Shown here: positions 22,729 to 33,170 of the stretch, piece after piece
Layout of the letters: each line of letters opens with the position of its first letter
Numbering within the stretch: the first letter of the stretch is position 1
Assembly (NCBI RefSeq): GCF_905171775.1
Contig: NC_053491.1
Location: forward strand, 299,994,252-300,058,251
Length of the DNA stretch: 64,000 nucleotides
Reading direction: 5' to 3'
Source of the DNA: Rana temporaria
Lineage: Eukaryota > Chordata > Amphibia > Anura > Ranidae
The notes under the pieces: generated by a model
Told to the model about the DNA's origin: nothing
The model's database searches: none
Seen by the model: only the letters and a program-made list of their open reading frames with translations
Program-made: the position numbers and the translations under genes

Positions 22729-23226
22729 GGCTTCAAACCGGTCGGCTGGTCAGAACACACTTCAAACAGAAAGCACCCCCAAATCCAGCAATACCTGTAA
22801 AGAACGCACTGCACACAGATACGAGCGGACAGAACGGCACTGCAAAGCAGAAACGACCAGAAAGACAGTACTGAATGACAAATACGAACCCACAAGCACA
22901 CACTGAACCCGAGAATACGATCTGAAAAAGCGCGGAGACTGAAAAAGCGCGGAGACTGAAAAGCGCGAATCGGCTCTCCCCAATCTTTTATTAACACGTG
23001 GTTACACTGAATTAGCAAAAGCGGACTCAAGTGAGGCGACGAAGGCTTTGGCCCACCCTTTTATTGTGACGTCGTACGCGGTTTACGTCTCCGCGTTCTG
23101 ACCCGATCGGATTTTGGACTGACGGTGTGTACGCATATCAGGCCGTCAGGCCACTTCTGCGGTGAACCGATGAAAACGGTCCGTTGGACCATTCTCATCT
23201 GATGGTCCGACCGTGTGTACAAGGCC
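22729..23226 (-). other. 5' region and right end of the Harbinger element
   Basis: Sequence upstream of the transposase start, read on the - strand. It contains repeated GCGCGGAGACTGAAAAA words (22928-22965) and an outer block resembling the other TTA-flanked MITEs of this window (TTACGTCTCCGCGTTCTGAC, then the GTGTGTACAAGGCC end). It probably holds the transposase promoter; no specific site is defended. Confidence 0.55.
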
Positions 23227-23229
23227 TTA

Positions 23230-24035
23230 GTGTAAGGCACTCTCACTCTTGTATTCCCCCCTCCTCCTTTAAAACAGCAGGTCATTACATTACTTATTTG
23301 GGTCTGAAAATTGGTAAGGAACCATCCTCTCTTTACTATCTAAACTATCCACCTTTGATTGAAAAAATAGTGGGTGAACTGGAGGCTTAGGCGGATATGC
23401 CGCTCTCGTTCTTTGGGAGATGTGCGCTTTTTAAGATGATTGGCTTTGCCCGTCTGCTTTATCCTTTACAAACCTTACTATTGCTTTTAAAACATAAAGA
23501 TATCCAAACTTTAAATAAGGCTGTCACAAAGTTAATTTGGAAAAAAGGCAGGCCCAGGATTGCTTTGACCAAACTATATCTCCCGAAGGGCGAGGGTGGG
23601 GCGGGTCTTCCCAATATTAGACTTTATAACTTGGCTTGCCTATTGAGAATAGGAATGGATTGGATACTACGTTCTTCCCGATACTCCAACTATGACTTGG
23701 AATCAGCCATGGTCACCCCCGGTGGATCTGGCGGCTCTTCTTCATAGTTTGATTCAAAGGCTACCTAAGCCCATTAAACAAAATTTGGCTCTTAGAGATA
23801 CAATATTGGCCTGGAGAGAGGTGAGAAAGAGATTAGGTTTGTCCCCTCATATCTCTAGACATCTTCCAATTCAAGGCAACCCTATGTTTACCTCCTAGTC
23901 TACAATATGAGCATTCTCAAAATGGAGAGATAAAGGCCTAATCAAGGTATAACTTATTATCCAAGATCCGTCTGGCAACCCCAAATCTTTTTCGCAACTA
24001 TCGGAGGAGTTCTCTCTGCCTTCACAACACTTTTT
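23230..24035 (+). pseudogene. L1-like LINE ORF2 C-terminal fragment
   Basis: Sequence downstream of the RT core of a LINE ORF2: YITYLGLKIGK (23285), GRCALFKMIGFARLLYPLQT (23410) and LIWKKGRPRIALTKLYLPKG (23537), then further C-terminal sequence in a shifted frame. A TAG at 23388-23390 and a frameshift near 23690 break it. The family differs from the two L1s at 1-9846, as the aligned residues differ widely. Its 5' side was cut by the Harbinger insertion and its 3' side merges into the DIRS start. Confidence 0.78.
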
Positions 24036-24463
24036 CCCAAGGCATCTTCCAGGACAGCCCTTGAGAGATGGAGCTCCTCCCTGGACAGGAAACACATCAC
24101 CTCCAGCTCTTTAAAAGGCGGTCCCTCAGGCATCTGGTCAGTTTTATGTGTTTCCTCAGAACGGAGGAGACATGTCACCTTGACGTTCAAAAGGCAGCAA
24201 GCGTGGGGCTGTACTCTGCCTATCCACCGAGCAGCATGGACGCTGCACACGCTCCAGGGGAGTCTGGCGCCGGCTCTTCACAGGTAGGCTGGCTGTGCCA
24301 GAACCTTATTCCTGTGTTTTTCACCTGTGTAGGGGAGCTAGATAGGTCTGTAATCCTATGTATAGCTCAGTGGGCACCTTAGGACAGGGGAGGAGGGGGC
24401 ACTTGTTATGTATTTACTAAGATACATTCTCTCTTCTCTTTTCCTGTCAGAGAGAACCAAAGG
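24036..24463 (+). other. DIRS 5' leader (possible inverted terminal repeat)
   Basis: Non-coding sequence before the gag-like frame. It includes GGAAACACATCACC...TGTGTTTCC, a loose inverted pair at 24088-24155. In DIRS elements the terminal repeat lies here, but its partner at the 3' end is lost, so it cannot be confirmed internally. Confidence 0.45.
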
Positions 24464-25366
24464 ATGCTAAAATCCCTTCTAGAGCATGTAATTCAAGACT
24501 TGCATCTGGCTATACCAAAAGCTTGTGTGGTCCCTGTATTACTACTGTTGTATAGCGAAGAGGATTCCCCGCTTAATACGTTTCTGGGTTCTTTTAAGGA
24601 TGAAATGCAAGCCACTTTTCAATATTTCAGGAAACTAATTGCTGACACACAGATTCCAGGTTCAGCTGCTAGACAGCAGGAGGTGCCCACCTCTCCAATT
24701 CTGGTAGCATCAGGAACAGGTGATCCTGTAGAGAATGAGGAGATTTCCCTTGATAATTCTGATGCAGATTCTTTCCCAGGCAGATTCTGGGCAAGAAAAT
24801 GTTCAGGATGACTCCCACACCCCCACTAGATTCAAACTCTCCCAGGAGGAGGTAGATGAACTAATTGGGGCTATTCATGAGACATTGGAGTGAAGGAGGA
24901 AAAAGCTTCGCTCTCACGTCATGATAGGATGTATCAGGGGTTAAGCAGGAAAAAAACAGAAGGTTTTTCCAGTGCACAAAATAGTTTCAGACTTGGTTCT
25001 GAAAGAATGGAAGGAACCTGACAAAAGGCCCTTCTTTTTCAGGTGGTCTAAAAAGGAGAGATTCCCTTTTGATGAGGACCCCACTGCGGTCTGGAATCAA
25101 TCTCCCAAACTTGATGCCCCACTAGCAAAAGTATCAAAGCACTCGGACCTTGTGTTCGATGATATGGGCCATTTGACGGATCCCATGGATAAAAGGGGGG
25201 ATGTTATCCTCAAGAGATCCTGGGACACGGCTATGGCTAATCTTTAAACCAGCCCTAGCAACCACGTGTGTAGCACGTAATTTGGAGTTTTGGCTCAAAC
25301 AATTACAGGAACACTTGACAGCAGGTACTCCTAGAGAAGAGCTGTTAAAATCCTTTCCCATGCTGT
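24464..25366 (+). pseudogene. DIRS gag-like ORF, 5' part, frameshifted
   Basis: Begins MLKSLLEHVIQDLH at 24464. A frame change near 24780 leads into QEEVDELIGAIHETLE, and another leads into the well-conserved segment at about 24960: VHKIVSDLVLKEWKEPDKRP, DPTAVWNQSPKLDAP and DMGHLTDPMDKRGDV. An extra T near 25245 (CTTTAAACC) shifts the frame into PALATTCVARNLEFWL. The protein presumably coats the RNA, as for other gag-like products. It is cut at a TTAA by a MITE at 25367. Confidence 0.78.
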
Positions 25367-26592
25367 TTAACCACTTCCCGACCCGCGTATTGTAAATGTA
25401 CGTCCTCTTTTTAAACATGGATATCTCAGTAACGGCAGCAGCTGCTGCCACAACTGAGATATCCATGTTTTCAGCGGGGGCCGTGTAAACGATAACGGCG
25501 GTCTCCGCGGCGGATTCGCCGCGAGGATCGCCGTTATCGGTGGCGGGAGAGGGGCCCCCCCTCCCGCCGCTTTTTCCGCGCCCTCCGCCGCTTACCGGAG
25601 AGCCGTCGGTAGCGGCGGAGGAGATCCGATGCTGCCGCCTGGAGAGTGAGGACTTGAGTGAGGGCAAGATGGGCCCCCACCCGTCCTCATAGCTCTGCTG
25701 GGCGGAAGTGACGTCAAAACGTCAGTCCCGCCCAGCCTCTTAAAGAGACAATTTTTTTTTTGTCATTTTTTTAAATGACACATTTTCCTTTTTTTTTTTT
25801 TTGCATTTAAGCCTAAATATGAGATCTGAGGTCTTTTTGACCCCAGATCTCATATTTTAAGAGGACCTGTCATGCTTTTTTTCTATTACAAGGGATGTTT
25901 ACATTCCTTGTAATAGGAATAAAAGTGATCATTTTTTTTTTTATATTTTAGTGTAAAAAATAATAAAATCAATAAAATTAAATAAGAAAACAAAAAAAAA
26001 AATGTTTTTTAAAGCGCCCCGTCCCGACGAGCTCGCGCGCAGAAGCGAACGCATACGCGAGTAGCGCCCGCATATGAAAACGGTGTTCAAATCACACAAG
26101 TGAGGTATCGCCGCAATCGTTAGAGCGAGAGCAATAATTATAGCCCTAGAGCTACTCTGTAGCTCAAAAAAATGCAACTTATAGAATTTTTTAAACGTCG
26201 CCTATCTAGATTTTTAAGGGTAAAAGTTTGACGCCATGCCACGAGCGGGCGCAATTTTAAAGCGTGACATGTTGGGTATCATTTTACTCGGCGTAACATT
26301 ATCTTTCACAATATATAAAAAAATTGGGCCACATTTATTGTTGTCTTATTTTTTTATTTAAAAAAAGTGAATTTTTTCCAAAAAAAGTGCGCTTGTAAGA
26401 CTGCTGCGCAAATACGGTGTGACAAAAAGTATTGCGATGACCGCCATTTTATTCTCTAGGGTGTTAGAAAAAAAAATATATATATATATATATATAATGT
26501 TTGGGGGTTTTAAGTAATTTTCTAGCAGAAAAACATGTTTTAGTCTTGCGAACACCAAATCTGAAAAACACCTAAGGTCTTTAAGTGGTTAA
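25367..26592. mobile_element. TTAA-flanked MITE (TTAACCACTT family)
   Basis: Lies between two TTAA tetramers (25367-25370, 26589-26592) inside the DIRS gag. The ends are CCACTTCCCGACC and, reverse complemented from the right, CCACTTAAAGACC. TTAA targets are typical of piggyBac-like transposons. The interior has strong local hairpins: ATGGATATCTCAGT...ACTGAGATATCCAT (25416-25470), CGATAACGGCG...CGCCGTTATCG (25489-25540), GAGATCTGAGG/CCTCAGATCTC-type pairs (25820-25855) and an ATTACAAGG/CCTTGTAAT pair (25885-25918). Related sequence occurs at 60700-61100. No transposase. Confidence 0.85.
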
Positions 26593-26980
26593 AGCTGTGG
26601 GCTTTATCGCCGATGCCTCGGCAGAATCGGTAAAACTTTCAGCCAGGGCAGCTTCCCTATCAGTGGCTGCGAGGAGAACTCTTTGGCTCAAAACCTGGCC
26701 GGGAGATACTGCCTCTAAGTTGCGACTTTGCAGCGTTCCTTTTTCAGGAACATTTTTGTTTGGTACTCCGCTAGATGAAGCGTTAGAACGCACGGCGGAT
26801 AAAAAGAAGACTTTTCCTGACAAGAAAAAGTCAGGTTCCAAGAAGTTTTTTCGTTCCTTTAAAGGGCAGAAGAAAACTCAGGAAAAAGGAAAGCCAAATA
26901 GACCCTGGGCGTCACAAGGGGGGAAAAAGAAAGCCAATGTGCTCTTTAACCCTCCTGACAAAAATCCCAAGGCTCAGTGA
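26593..26980 (+). pseudogene. DIRS gag-like ORF, 3' part
   Basis: Resumes the gag frame after the TTAA element: VGFIADASAES, SVAARRTLWLKTWPGDTASK, then FLFGTPLDEALERTADKKK and a Lys/Gly-rich tail. The last part is the basic end usual for DIRS gag-like proteins. It ends at a TGA (26978-26980) just before the RT frame. Confidence 0.8.
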
Positions 26981-26993
26981 TGCCAGGATCTAA

Positions 26994-27865
26994 GTGGGAG
27001 GAAGATTGGGGGACTTCCTTCCACAATGGAAAAAACTGACCTCCAACAGTTTTGTCAGGGGAGTCATAGAAAAGGGTTATGCTCTGGAGTTCGATCAAGT
27101 ACCACCAAAAAGGTTCTTGATTACACAACTGGCAAAAAATCAAACAAAAGCCCAGGCATTACAACATCTCATAGGAGAGCTTGTAGATCAGAAAGTCATA
27201 ATACCAGTTCCCAAACAAGAGAAAGGCCAGGGTTTTTACTCGCACGTCTTTTTAGTGCGGAAGCCATCAGGCAAGTATCGCCTGATCTTCAACCTAAAAC
27301 CATTGAACACGGCCATAAGGTACAAAAAGTTCCGGATGGAATCAATCTATTCTGTCAAGAATCTACTTCAAAAAGATTGTTTCATGGCAAAAATAGATCT
27401 GAAGGATGCCTACCTTCATATTCCTATCAGGGAAAGCTCCCAAAAGTTCCTCTGCATAGCCATTCAAGTGGGAGAGAAAATGTATAATTTTCAGAGTCAA
27501 GCCCTTCCCTTTGGCCTCTCCTCGTCTCCGAGGATCTTTACCAAGATTCTAGCGGAGACACTGGCCCCCCTAAGACTCCAGGGCATAACAGTCGTCCCAT
27601 ACTTAGACGACTTGCTGTTCCTGGCACCGACAAAGCAAAAACTGCTGGCAGACCTAGTGGTCGCCCAGCAGTGGTTGACTCAGTTAGGTTGGATCATCAA
27701 CCAGGAGAAATCAAACCTCATTCACTCTCAGGAGATCCTGTTCTTGGGCTACATATTAAGTTCAACAGAACAAAAGACTTTTCTTCCTCAAGAAAAAATC
27801 GATCACCTAAGTCAACAGGTAGCGCAAATACAGACAAATCTCCCTGTCACAATAAGGGAGATAAT
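26994..27865 (+). pseudogene. DIRS reverse transcriptase
   Basis: Open for about 290 codons. RT motifs in order: VFLVRKPSGKYRLIFNLKPLN (about residues 82-102), the first catalytic Asp in AKIDLKDAYLHIPI (about 133), LPFGLSSSPRIFTKIL (about 168) and the catalytic YLDDLLF at 27600-27620. LNTAIRYKKFRMESI and the later NLIHSQEILFLGYIL support a DIRS/gypsy-type RT. The frame itself is intact up to 27865, where a composite MITE begins, so the RT domain would be complete but detached from RNase H. Confidence 0.88.
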
Positions 27866-28170
27866 GGGGCTGATTTACTATGCTCTGTGCGCTGCGCTGG
27901 TTCATGCCTTAATTAGTGCGCCGGGTGGAGGCTTAATTAGGCGCATGAACCAGCATAACAGCCGGCGCATTGCAAGTAATATGTAAAGCCGAGCCGATCT
28001 CCCTATAGAAGTCTATGGGAGAATTCAAAAGTGTTATTATTAAAGGCTAATCTGCAAGTTTTGTCCTAAAAAGTGTTTGGGGACCTCAGTCCTGCCCCAG
28101 GGGACATGTATCAATGTTTTTTTTTTTTTAAAAACGGCCGTTTTTTCGGGAGCAGTGAAATTAATAATTC

Positions 28171-30498
28171 TTAAAGTGAAACAATAAAAGTGAAATATTC
28201 CTTTAAATTTCGTACCTAGGGGGGGTGTAATGTCAGCATGTGAAATAGCGCATTTTTCCCACACTTAGAACTGCCCCTGCACAAAGTGACATTCAGAAGG
28301 AAAAAAAGCCATTTAAAATTCACACGCGGCTATAATGAATTGTCGGCTCTGACAATTCTGACAGTATTAATTCATAAAACAAACAAAAAAATGTGTAGGG
28401 GTTCCCCCAAATTAAATTACCAGGCCCTTCAGGTCTGGAATGGATATTAAGGGGAACCCCGCCGTAAAAAAAAAAAAAAAAAAAAGACGTGCGGTTCCCG
28501 GCAAATATCCATACCAGGCCCTTCAGGTCTGGTGTGGATTTTAAGGGGAACTCCACCCCCAAATTTTAAAAAAAATGGCGTGGAGTCCCCCTAAAAATCC
28601 ACACCAGACCCTTATCCGAGCACGTTGACCTGGCCGGCCGCAGAAAAGAGGGGGGACAGAGTGCGGCCCCCCCCTCTCCTGAACCGCACCAGGCCACATG
28701 CCCTCAACATGGGGAGGATGTCCCCATGTTGATGGGGACAAGGGCCTCATCCCCACAACCCTTGCCCTGTGGTTGTGGGGGTCTGCAGGCGGGGGGCTTA
28801 TCAGAATCTGGAAGACCCCTTTAACAAAGGGGACCCCCAGATCCTGCCCCCCCCTATGTGAATTGGTAATGGGGTACATTGTACCTCTACCATTTCACCC
28901 CAAAAAAAATGTCAAAGTGTTAAAAATGACAGTAGCCGGTTTTTGACAAATCTTTTAATAAAATCTTCTTTTCTTCTTCCATTCAGGTTTCTTCCGCTGA
29001 TTCTTTCTTGGGTCTTCTCGTCCACATCTTGCCCGACGTGTTCTTCTATCTTCTCCGTCCGTCCTTCAGCCTCCTCGTCTGCCCGGTGTCTTCTCCTGTC
29101 TTCTCCGTCCTTCAGCCTTCTCGTCTGCCCGGTGTCTTCTCCGTCCGTCCTTCAGCCTTGTCGTCTGCCCGGTGTCTTCTCCTATCTTCTTCTCCTTCCG
29201 TCGGCCTCCTCCTTGTGTGTTCTCCTGTCTTCTTCTCGGTCCGCCAGCGCTTGAATTTGAATTGGCCGCCGTGTTCCGCTCCTGGGACCCGCCCCCCCTC
29301 TGACACCACAAGTAAACTCCTTAGAAGGTCATGTGCGTCAGAGGGGGCGGGGTCACAGAGCGTCACACGGCGGGGGAATTCGATTTGAAGCGCGACGTCC
29401 GGAGAAGAAAAACCCGCCGCAGCTTCCAATTGAAGTTCCCGCCGTGTCACACTCATGTGACCCGCCCCCCTCTGACGCACATATGCCACACGCGGACTTT
29501 CATATGAGTTAACCTGTGGCGTCAGAGGGGGGCGGGTCCCAGGAGCGGGAACATGGCGGGATCTACAATTTCAAGCGCAGCACCCAGAAGATAAAGAAGA
29601 TGCGGGACGAGAAGGTCGACGGACAGAGAAGAAGATGGGAGAAGACGGCAAGACAGCAAGATGTGGACGAGAAGACCCAAGAAAGAAGCAGAGGAAGAAA
29701 CCCGAATGAAAGAAGAAGAAGGAACCGCGGAAAGAAGATTTTATTAAAGGAATTGTCAAAAACCGGCTACTGTAATTTTTCACACTTTTGTCACTTTTGT
29801 AAAATGGTAGGGGTACAATGTACCCCATTACCATTTCACACAGGGGGGGGCCAGGATCTGGGGGTCCCCTTTGTTAAAGGGGTCTTCCAGATTCTGATAA
29901 GCCCCCCGCCCGCAGACCCCCACAACCACCGGGCAAGGGTTGTGGGGATGAGGCCCTTGTCCCCATCAACATGGGGACATCCTCCCCATGTTGAGGGCAT
30001 GTGGCCTGGTGCGGTTCAGGAGAGGGGGGGGCCGCACTCTGTCCCCCCCTCTTTTCTGCGGCCGGACAGGTTAACGTGCTCGGATAAGGGTCTGGTGTGG
30101 ATTTTTAGGGGGACTCCACGCCATTTTTTTTTAAATTTGGGGTGGAGTTCCCCTTAAAATCCACACCAGACCTGAAGGGCCTGGTATGGGTATTTGGGGG
30201 GGACCCCACGCCATTTTTTTGGGGGGTTTTTACGGCGGGGTTCCCCTTAATATCCATTCCAGACCTGAAGGGCCTGGTAATTTAATTTGGGGGGACCCCC
30301 ATACATTTTTTTTTTGTTGTTTTAATGAGCAATGACTGTAATCTTTATAGCCATGAGTACTTTAAACTTACTTTTTTTTCACTTCAGAAATGACATCTTG
30401 TACAGGGACAGTTCTAAGCACGGGAAACATGCGTGTACCCCCCCTCCCCCCCTGTATGAAATTTAAAGGAATATTTCACTTTTATTATTTCACTTTAA
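28171..30498. mobile_element. Large TTAA-flanked foldback element (about 2.3 kb)
   Basis: Flanked by TTAA at 28171-28174 and 30495-30498. The arms are about 800 bp (28175 to about 28980, about 29735 to 30494) and mirror each other throughout, starting AGTGAAACAATAAAAGTGAA. They include CAGGCCCTTCAGGTCTGG, ACACCAGACCCTTATCCG, CAACATGGGGA and the TCTTTTAATAAAATCTTC end on one side, with their complements on the other. The arms differ by small indels and A/T-run lengths. The spacer holds pyrimidine-rich repeats. Open frames here are by-products of the repeat. Confidence 0.82.
28985..29730. repeat. Spacer of the foldback: CT-rich short repeats and an inner palindrome
   Basis: 28990-29240 carries imperfect copies of GTCTGCCCGGTGTCTTCTCC and TCCGTCCTTCAGCC. 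29275-29545 is an inner inverted pair, GCTCCTGGGACCCGCCCCCC facing GGGGGGCGGGTCCCAGGAGC. After it the strand bias flips to purines. Non-coding. Confidence 0.7.
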
Positions 30499-30637
30499 CC
30501 ACTTGTAAACATCCCTTGTAATAGGACTAGTGTGTGACAGGTCCTCTTTATGGAGAGAGGCGGGGTCAATAAGGCTGGAAAGCATGGTTTTGGAGAAAAA
30601 AAAAAGATCTCATGCTTTCAGCTGCAATCATGTTCGT
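30499..30637. repeat. Fragment of the TTAACCACTT family
   Basis: CCACTTGTAAACATCCCTTG, TAATAGGACTAGTGTGTGACAGGTCC and CTCATGCTTTCAGC match text in the elements at 25860-25920 and 60660-60830. No terminus can be fixed on the right. Confidence 0.55.
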
Positions 30638-30800
30638 TCAGCACAGTGGTGTACTGTATAGCACTTTGACCTAGCAGCAAAAGGGTTGCTGGTTCGAATC
30701 CCGCCCGTGACACCATCTGCATGGAGTTTGCATGTTCTCCCTGTGCCTGCGTGGGTTTCCTCCCACACTATAAAAACATGTTGTAAATCGGATCCTGTCT
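30638..30800 (+). repeat. tRNA-derived SINE-like fragment
   Basis: The segment TGTATAGCACTTTGACC followed by GGTTCGAATCCC resembles pol III A and B boxes spaced as in a tRNA. It leads into GGAGTTTGCATGTTCTCCC and GCGTGGGTTTCCTCC, a body shared by a widespread vertebrate SINE-type repeat. No tRNA cloverleaf is kept on the 5' side, so this is a repeat, not a tRNA gene. The exact family name is not claimed. Confidence 0.6.
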
Positions 30801-31340
30801 AAATAAGCCCTAATATGCAGTAGTATATTTAGGTTTTGTGCTGCCCTAGGCCTGACTACATTTCTGCACCTCCTAATAGAAAATGACCCACCCTTTCCTG
30901 TCAAAGCCACACCCTGTTTTTGTATGACCCGCCCAGGAATTTTCAGGGCACACACACACACTAGTTCTGGGGGGGGGAGGGGGTTACTGGGGGGGAGGGG
31001 GTTACTGCCCAGCCTCTGCACTGCCTCCTGGCGTGGTGGCCATCTGTAAGCCAGAGGGGCCCCATAATCTTCTTTTGCCTGGGGGCCCCATGAGTTGTCA
31101 GTCCGCCCCTGGTTCTAGTTTAAGCACAAATTTCATAGAGTTTTATTGAGAGGCCTAAGAAAATATAACCATGCCAATAGGCCAGGATACAGCGTGGCTA
31201 ATATGTATGAATGTGTGTGTTAGAGCACCCCACCCAATGTTAACTAAAAAATTATTAATTTGCAAATAAGTATTATCTGCTCATTTTTTTGGGGATGTCT
31301 GCACCCCTGATAGTGACAACATTTGTGAGGTGTCTTCACC
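30801..31340. other. Repeat debris with hAT-like text
   Basis: The stretch 30858-31110 resembles decayed hAT-MITE interior (GAGGGGCCCCATAATCTTC, GGGGCCCCATGAG, CCGCCCCTGG end), with a G tract near 30965-30975. Beyond 31110 nothing recognisable is seen. Confidence 0.4.
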
Positions 31341-31849
31341 CTTTCTAATTCATTCACTTCCTGTCACATAGCCAAACAGGAAGTGAGGGTAAAACCTTAC
31401 TAATATCTTTTCTTGGGGACACAGAGATCAATCTAAATAGTTTCCCAATATGTAAATTGCACTCTAGCATTTTGCTGTGTACACCCCAAATTATTAGGAA
31501 TCTTGGACTTTGGGGTCCATTTACTAAAGGCAAATCCACTTTGCACTACAAGTGCAAAGCAAGGAAGAAAGAAAACAAAACAACTTTGCTTCTACAGGAT
31601 TGGATGTTAAAACCATCAGTGCTTCCTCTCTGATTTTCAGCAACTATGCTTGTACTGCAGAGTGGCTTTGCCTTTACTAAACCCCAAACTAAAAAATCAT
31701 TTGGGGCAGGGATCCTCAAACTACGGCCCTCCAGCTGTTTTAGAACTACACATCCCATGAGGCCTTGTAATGCACTGACATTCACAGACATGACTAGGCA
31801 TGATGGGAATTGTAGTTCCTGAACAACTGGAGGGCTGTAGTTTGAAGAC

Positions 31850-32139
31850 CAGGGCCGCCATCAGGGGGGTACAGGCATTACACCTGTAAGGGGCCCGGAG
31901 GTCCCCAGGGGCCCGGATGGCAACCCCCTTTAAAAAAAAAAAAAAAAAAAACATTTTTTTTTTTATTTAGGGCAAATTTTTTTTTTAGAGGTCCCCAGGG
32001 GCCCGGAGGCCCCGGATGGCAACCCCCCTTTTTTTATTTATTTTTTATAAAAAAAAAATATTTTTTATATATATTTTTATTTTATTTTTTAATAAAGAGA
32101 CATTTTTTTTTTAGAGGTCCGGAGGTCTCCATATATATA

Positions 32140-32172
<33 letters not shown>

Positions 32173-32276
32173 AGGGCCCATATGTCCCCAGGGCCCCACG
32201 GATGGCAACCCCCCTTTTTTTATAAAAAAAATATATTTTTTTATATATATATATTTTTTTCTTTATATATATATAT

Positions 32277-32307
<31 letters not shown>

Positions 32308-32402
32308 TATTAAAGGGCTCAGAGGTCCCCAGGGCCCCATGTGTGGCAAACCCCCCCTTTTTTTTAATAAATGTTTATTTTTTTATTTTGTTATATATAT
32401 AT

Positions 32403-32489
<87 letters not shown>

Positions 32490-32561
32490 TATTATTATTA
32501 TTAAAGGGCCCTGAGGTCCCCAGGGCCCTGGATGGCAACCCCCCTTTTTTTTCATAAATGT

Positions 32562-32624
<63 letters not shown>

Positions 32625-32641
32625 TATATACACATATATAT

Positions 32642-32727
<86 letters not shown>

Positions 32728-32992
32728 AAAAAGATATTTTTTTATATATATTTTTTATTTTTATTAAAGGGCCCAGAGGTCCCCAGGGCCCCGGATGGCT
32801 ACCCCTCTTTTTTTATATATTTTTTTCTTTATTTCTTCGTTTTTGTGTAAAGGCCCCCCCCGCTTCTCAATCCGCGGCAACCCCCCCCGCTTCTCAATTT
32901 ATGGCGGCAGCACCCCCCCCCCGGTTCTCTGCTCCAGGGGGCCCATGCCTGAAGCTGTGTAAGGGGCCCCATAATTCCTGATGGCGGCCCTG
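31850..32992. mobile_element. hAT MITE, CAGGGCCG family, rich in AT microsatellite
   Basis: Ends CAGGGCCGCCATCAGG and, at the right, CTGATGGCGGCCCTG. The perfect 8-bp duplication is TTGAAGAC (31842-31849, 32993-33000). The interior repeats a unit of roughly 150 bases: AAAGGGCCC...AGGTCCCCAGGGCCC...GGATGGCAACCCCCC followed by T/A microsatellite. This repeats the pattern of the hAT element at 14014-15810, so the two belong to one family. No coding capacity. Confidence 0.92.
32394..32725. repeat. (TA)n, (TACA)n and (CA)n microsatellites
   Basis: Long pure TA runs at 32394-32487 and 32570-32620, then mixed TA/CA with (CA)n at 32656-32683, then TA again to 32722. These lie between the repeated modules of the hAT MITE. 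Long Tyr/Ile frames here are artefacts. Confidence 0.95.
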
Positions 32993-33170
32993 TTGAAGAC
33001 CCATGATTTGGGGTGTACACAGCAGTGCTGGAGTGCAATTTGCTTAATGGGGACACTAGTTAGATTGACCTGTGTCCCCAAGAAATGACACTGGTAGGGT
33101 TTTAACCTCACTTCCTGTTCAGCTGTGTGACAGGAAGTGAAGCCAATTTTAAGAAAAGGGACACAAAGCT

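Larger units (their letters stand above)
18030..23226. mobile_element. Harbinger DNA transposon carrying a hAT insertion
   Basis: Autonomous-type PIF/Harbinger element. The - strand encodes a spliced HARBI1-like transposase (22728 to about 19735) and the + strand carries the tail of a probable second ORF (18037-18199), convergent as usual for this superfamily. The right end reads ACCGTGTGTACAAGGCC and is followed by TTA (23227-23229), the Harbinger target. A matching left end was not found with certainty (a weak GGCCTGCACA lies near 18003), so the left limit is approximate. A hAT MITE at 20143-21383 and probably a MITE at 18720-19185 lie inside it. Confidence 0.78.
31707..33005. mobile_element. 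hAT MITE (CAGGGATCCTCAAAC family), itself interrupted
   Basis: The left end is CAGGGATCCTCAAACTAC. The right end, reverse complemented, is CATGGGTCTTCAAACTAC. The 8-bp duplication ATTTGGGG is perfect (31699-31706, 33006-33013). Without its insert it is only about 150 bp, with an inverted interior (GCCCTCCAGCTGTT / AACAACTGGAGGGC). The second hAT MITE landed in its right-hand terminal repeat. Confidence 0.88.
31343..33170. repeat. Foldback MITE split by a hAT MITE nest
   Basis: The left arm at about 31343-31500 (CACTTCCTGTCACATAGCC, ATTGCACTCTAGCATTTTGC, TGTGTACACCCCAAAT) is mirrored at 33007-33150 (ATTTGGGGTGTACACAGCA, GAGTGCAATTTGC, GTGACAGGAAGTG). A smaller inverted-repeat MITE sits inside at about 31513-31687 (TTGGGGTCCATTTACTAAAG with its complement TTTACTAAACCCCAA). 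The arms are separated by the hAT nest at 31707-33005. Confidence 0.7.

Noticed and set aside
29516..30157. 213-codon + strand frame with a charged N-terminus
   Set aside because: Spans the spacer and right arm of the TTAA foldback; no family resemblance.
30660..30735. tRNA gene suggested by GGTTCGAATCCC
   Set aside because: No acceptor stem or anticodon arm; the sequence runs into a SINE-type body.
32383..32767. Tyr/Ile repeat frames
   Set aside because: (TA)n and (CA)n microsatellite.
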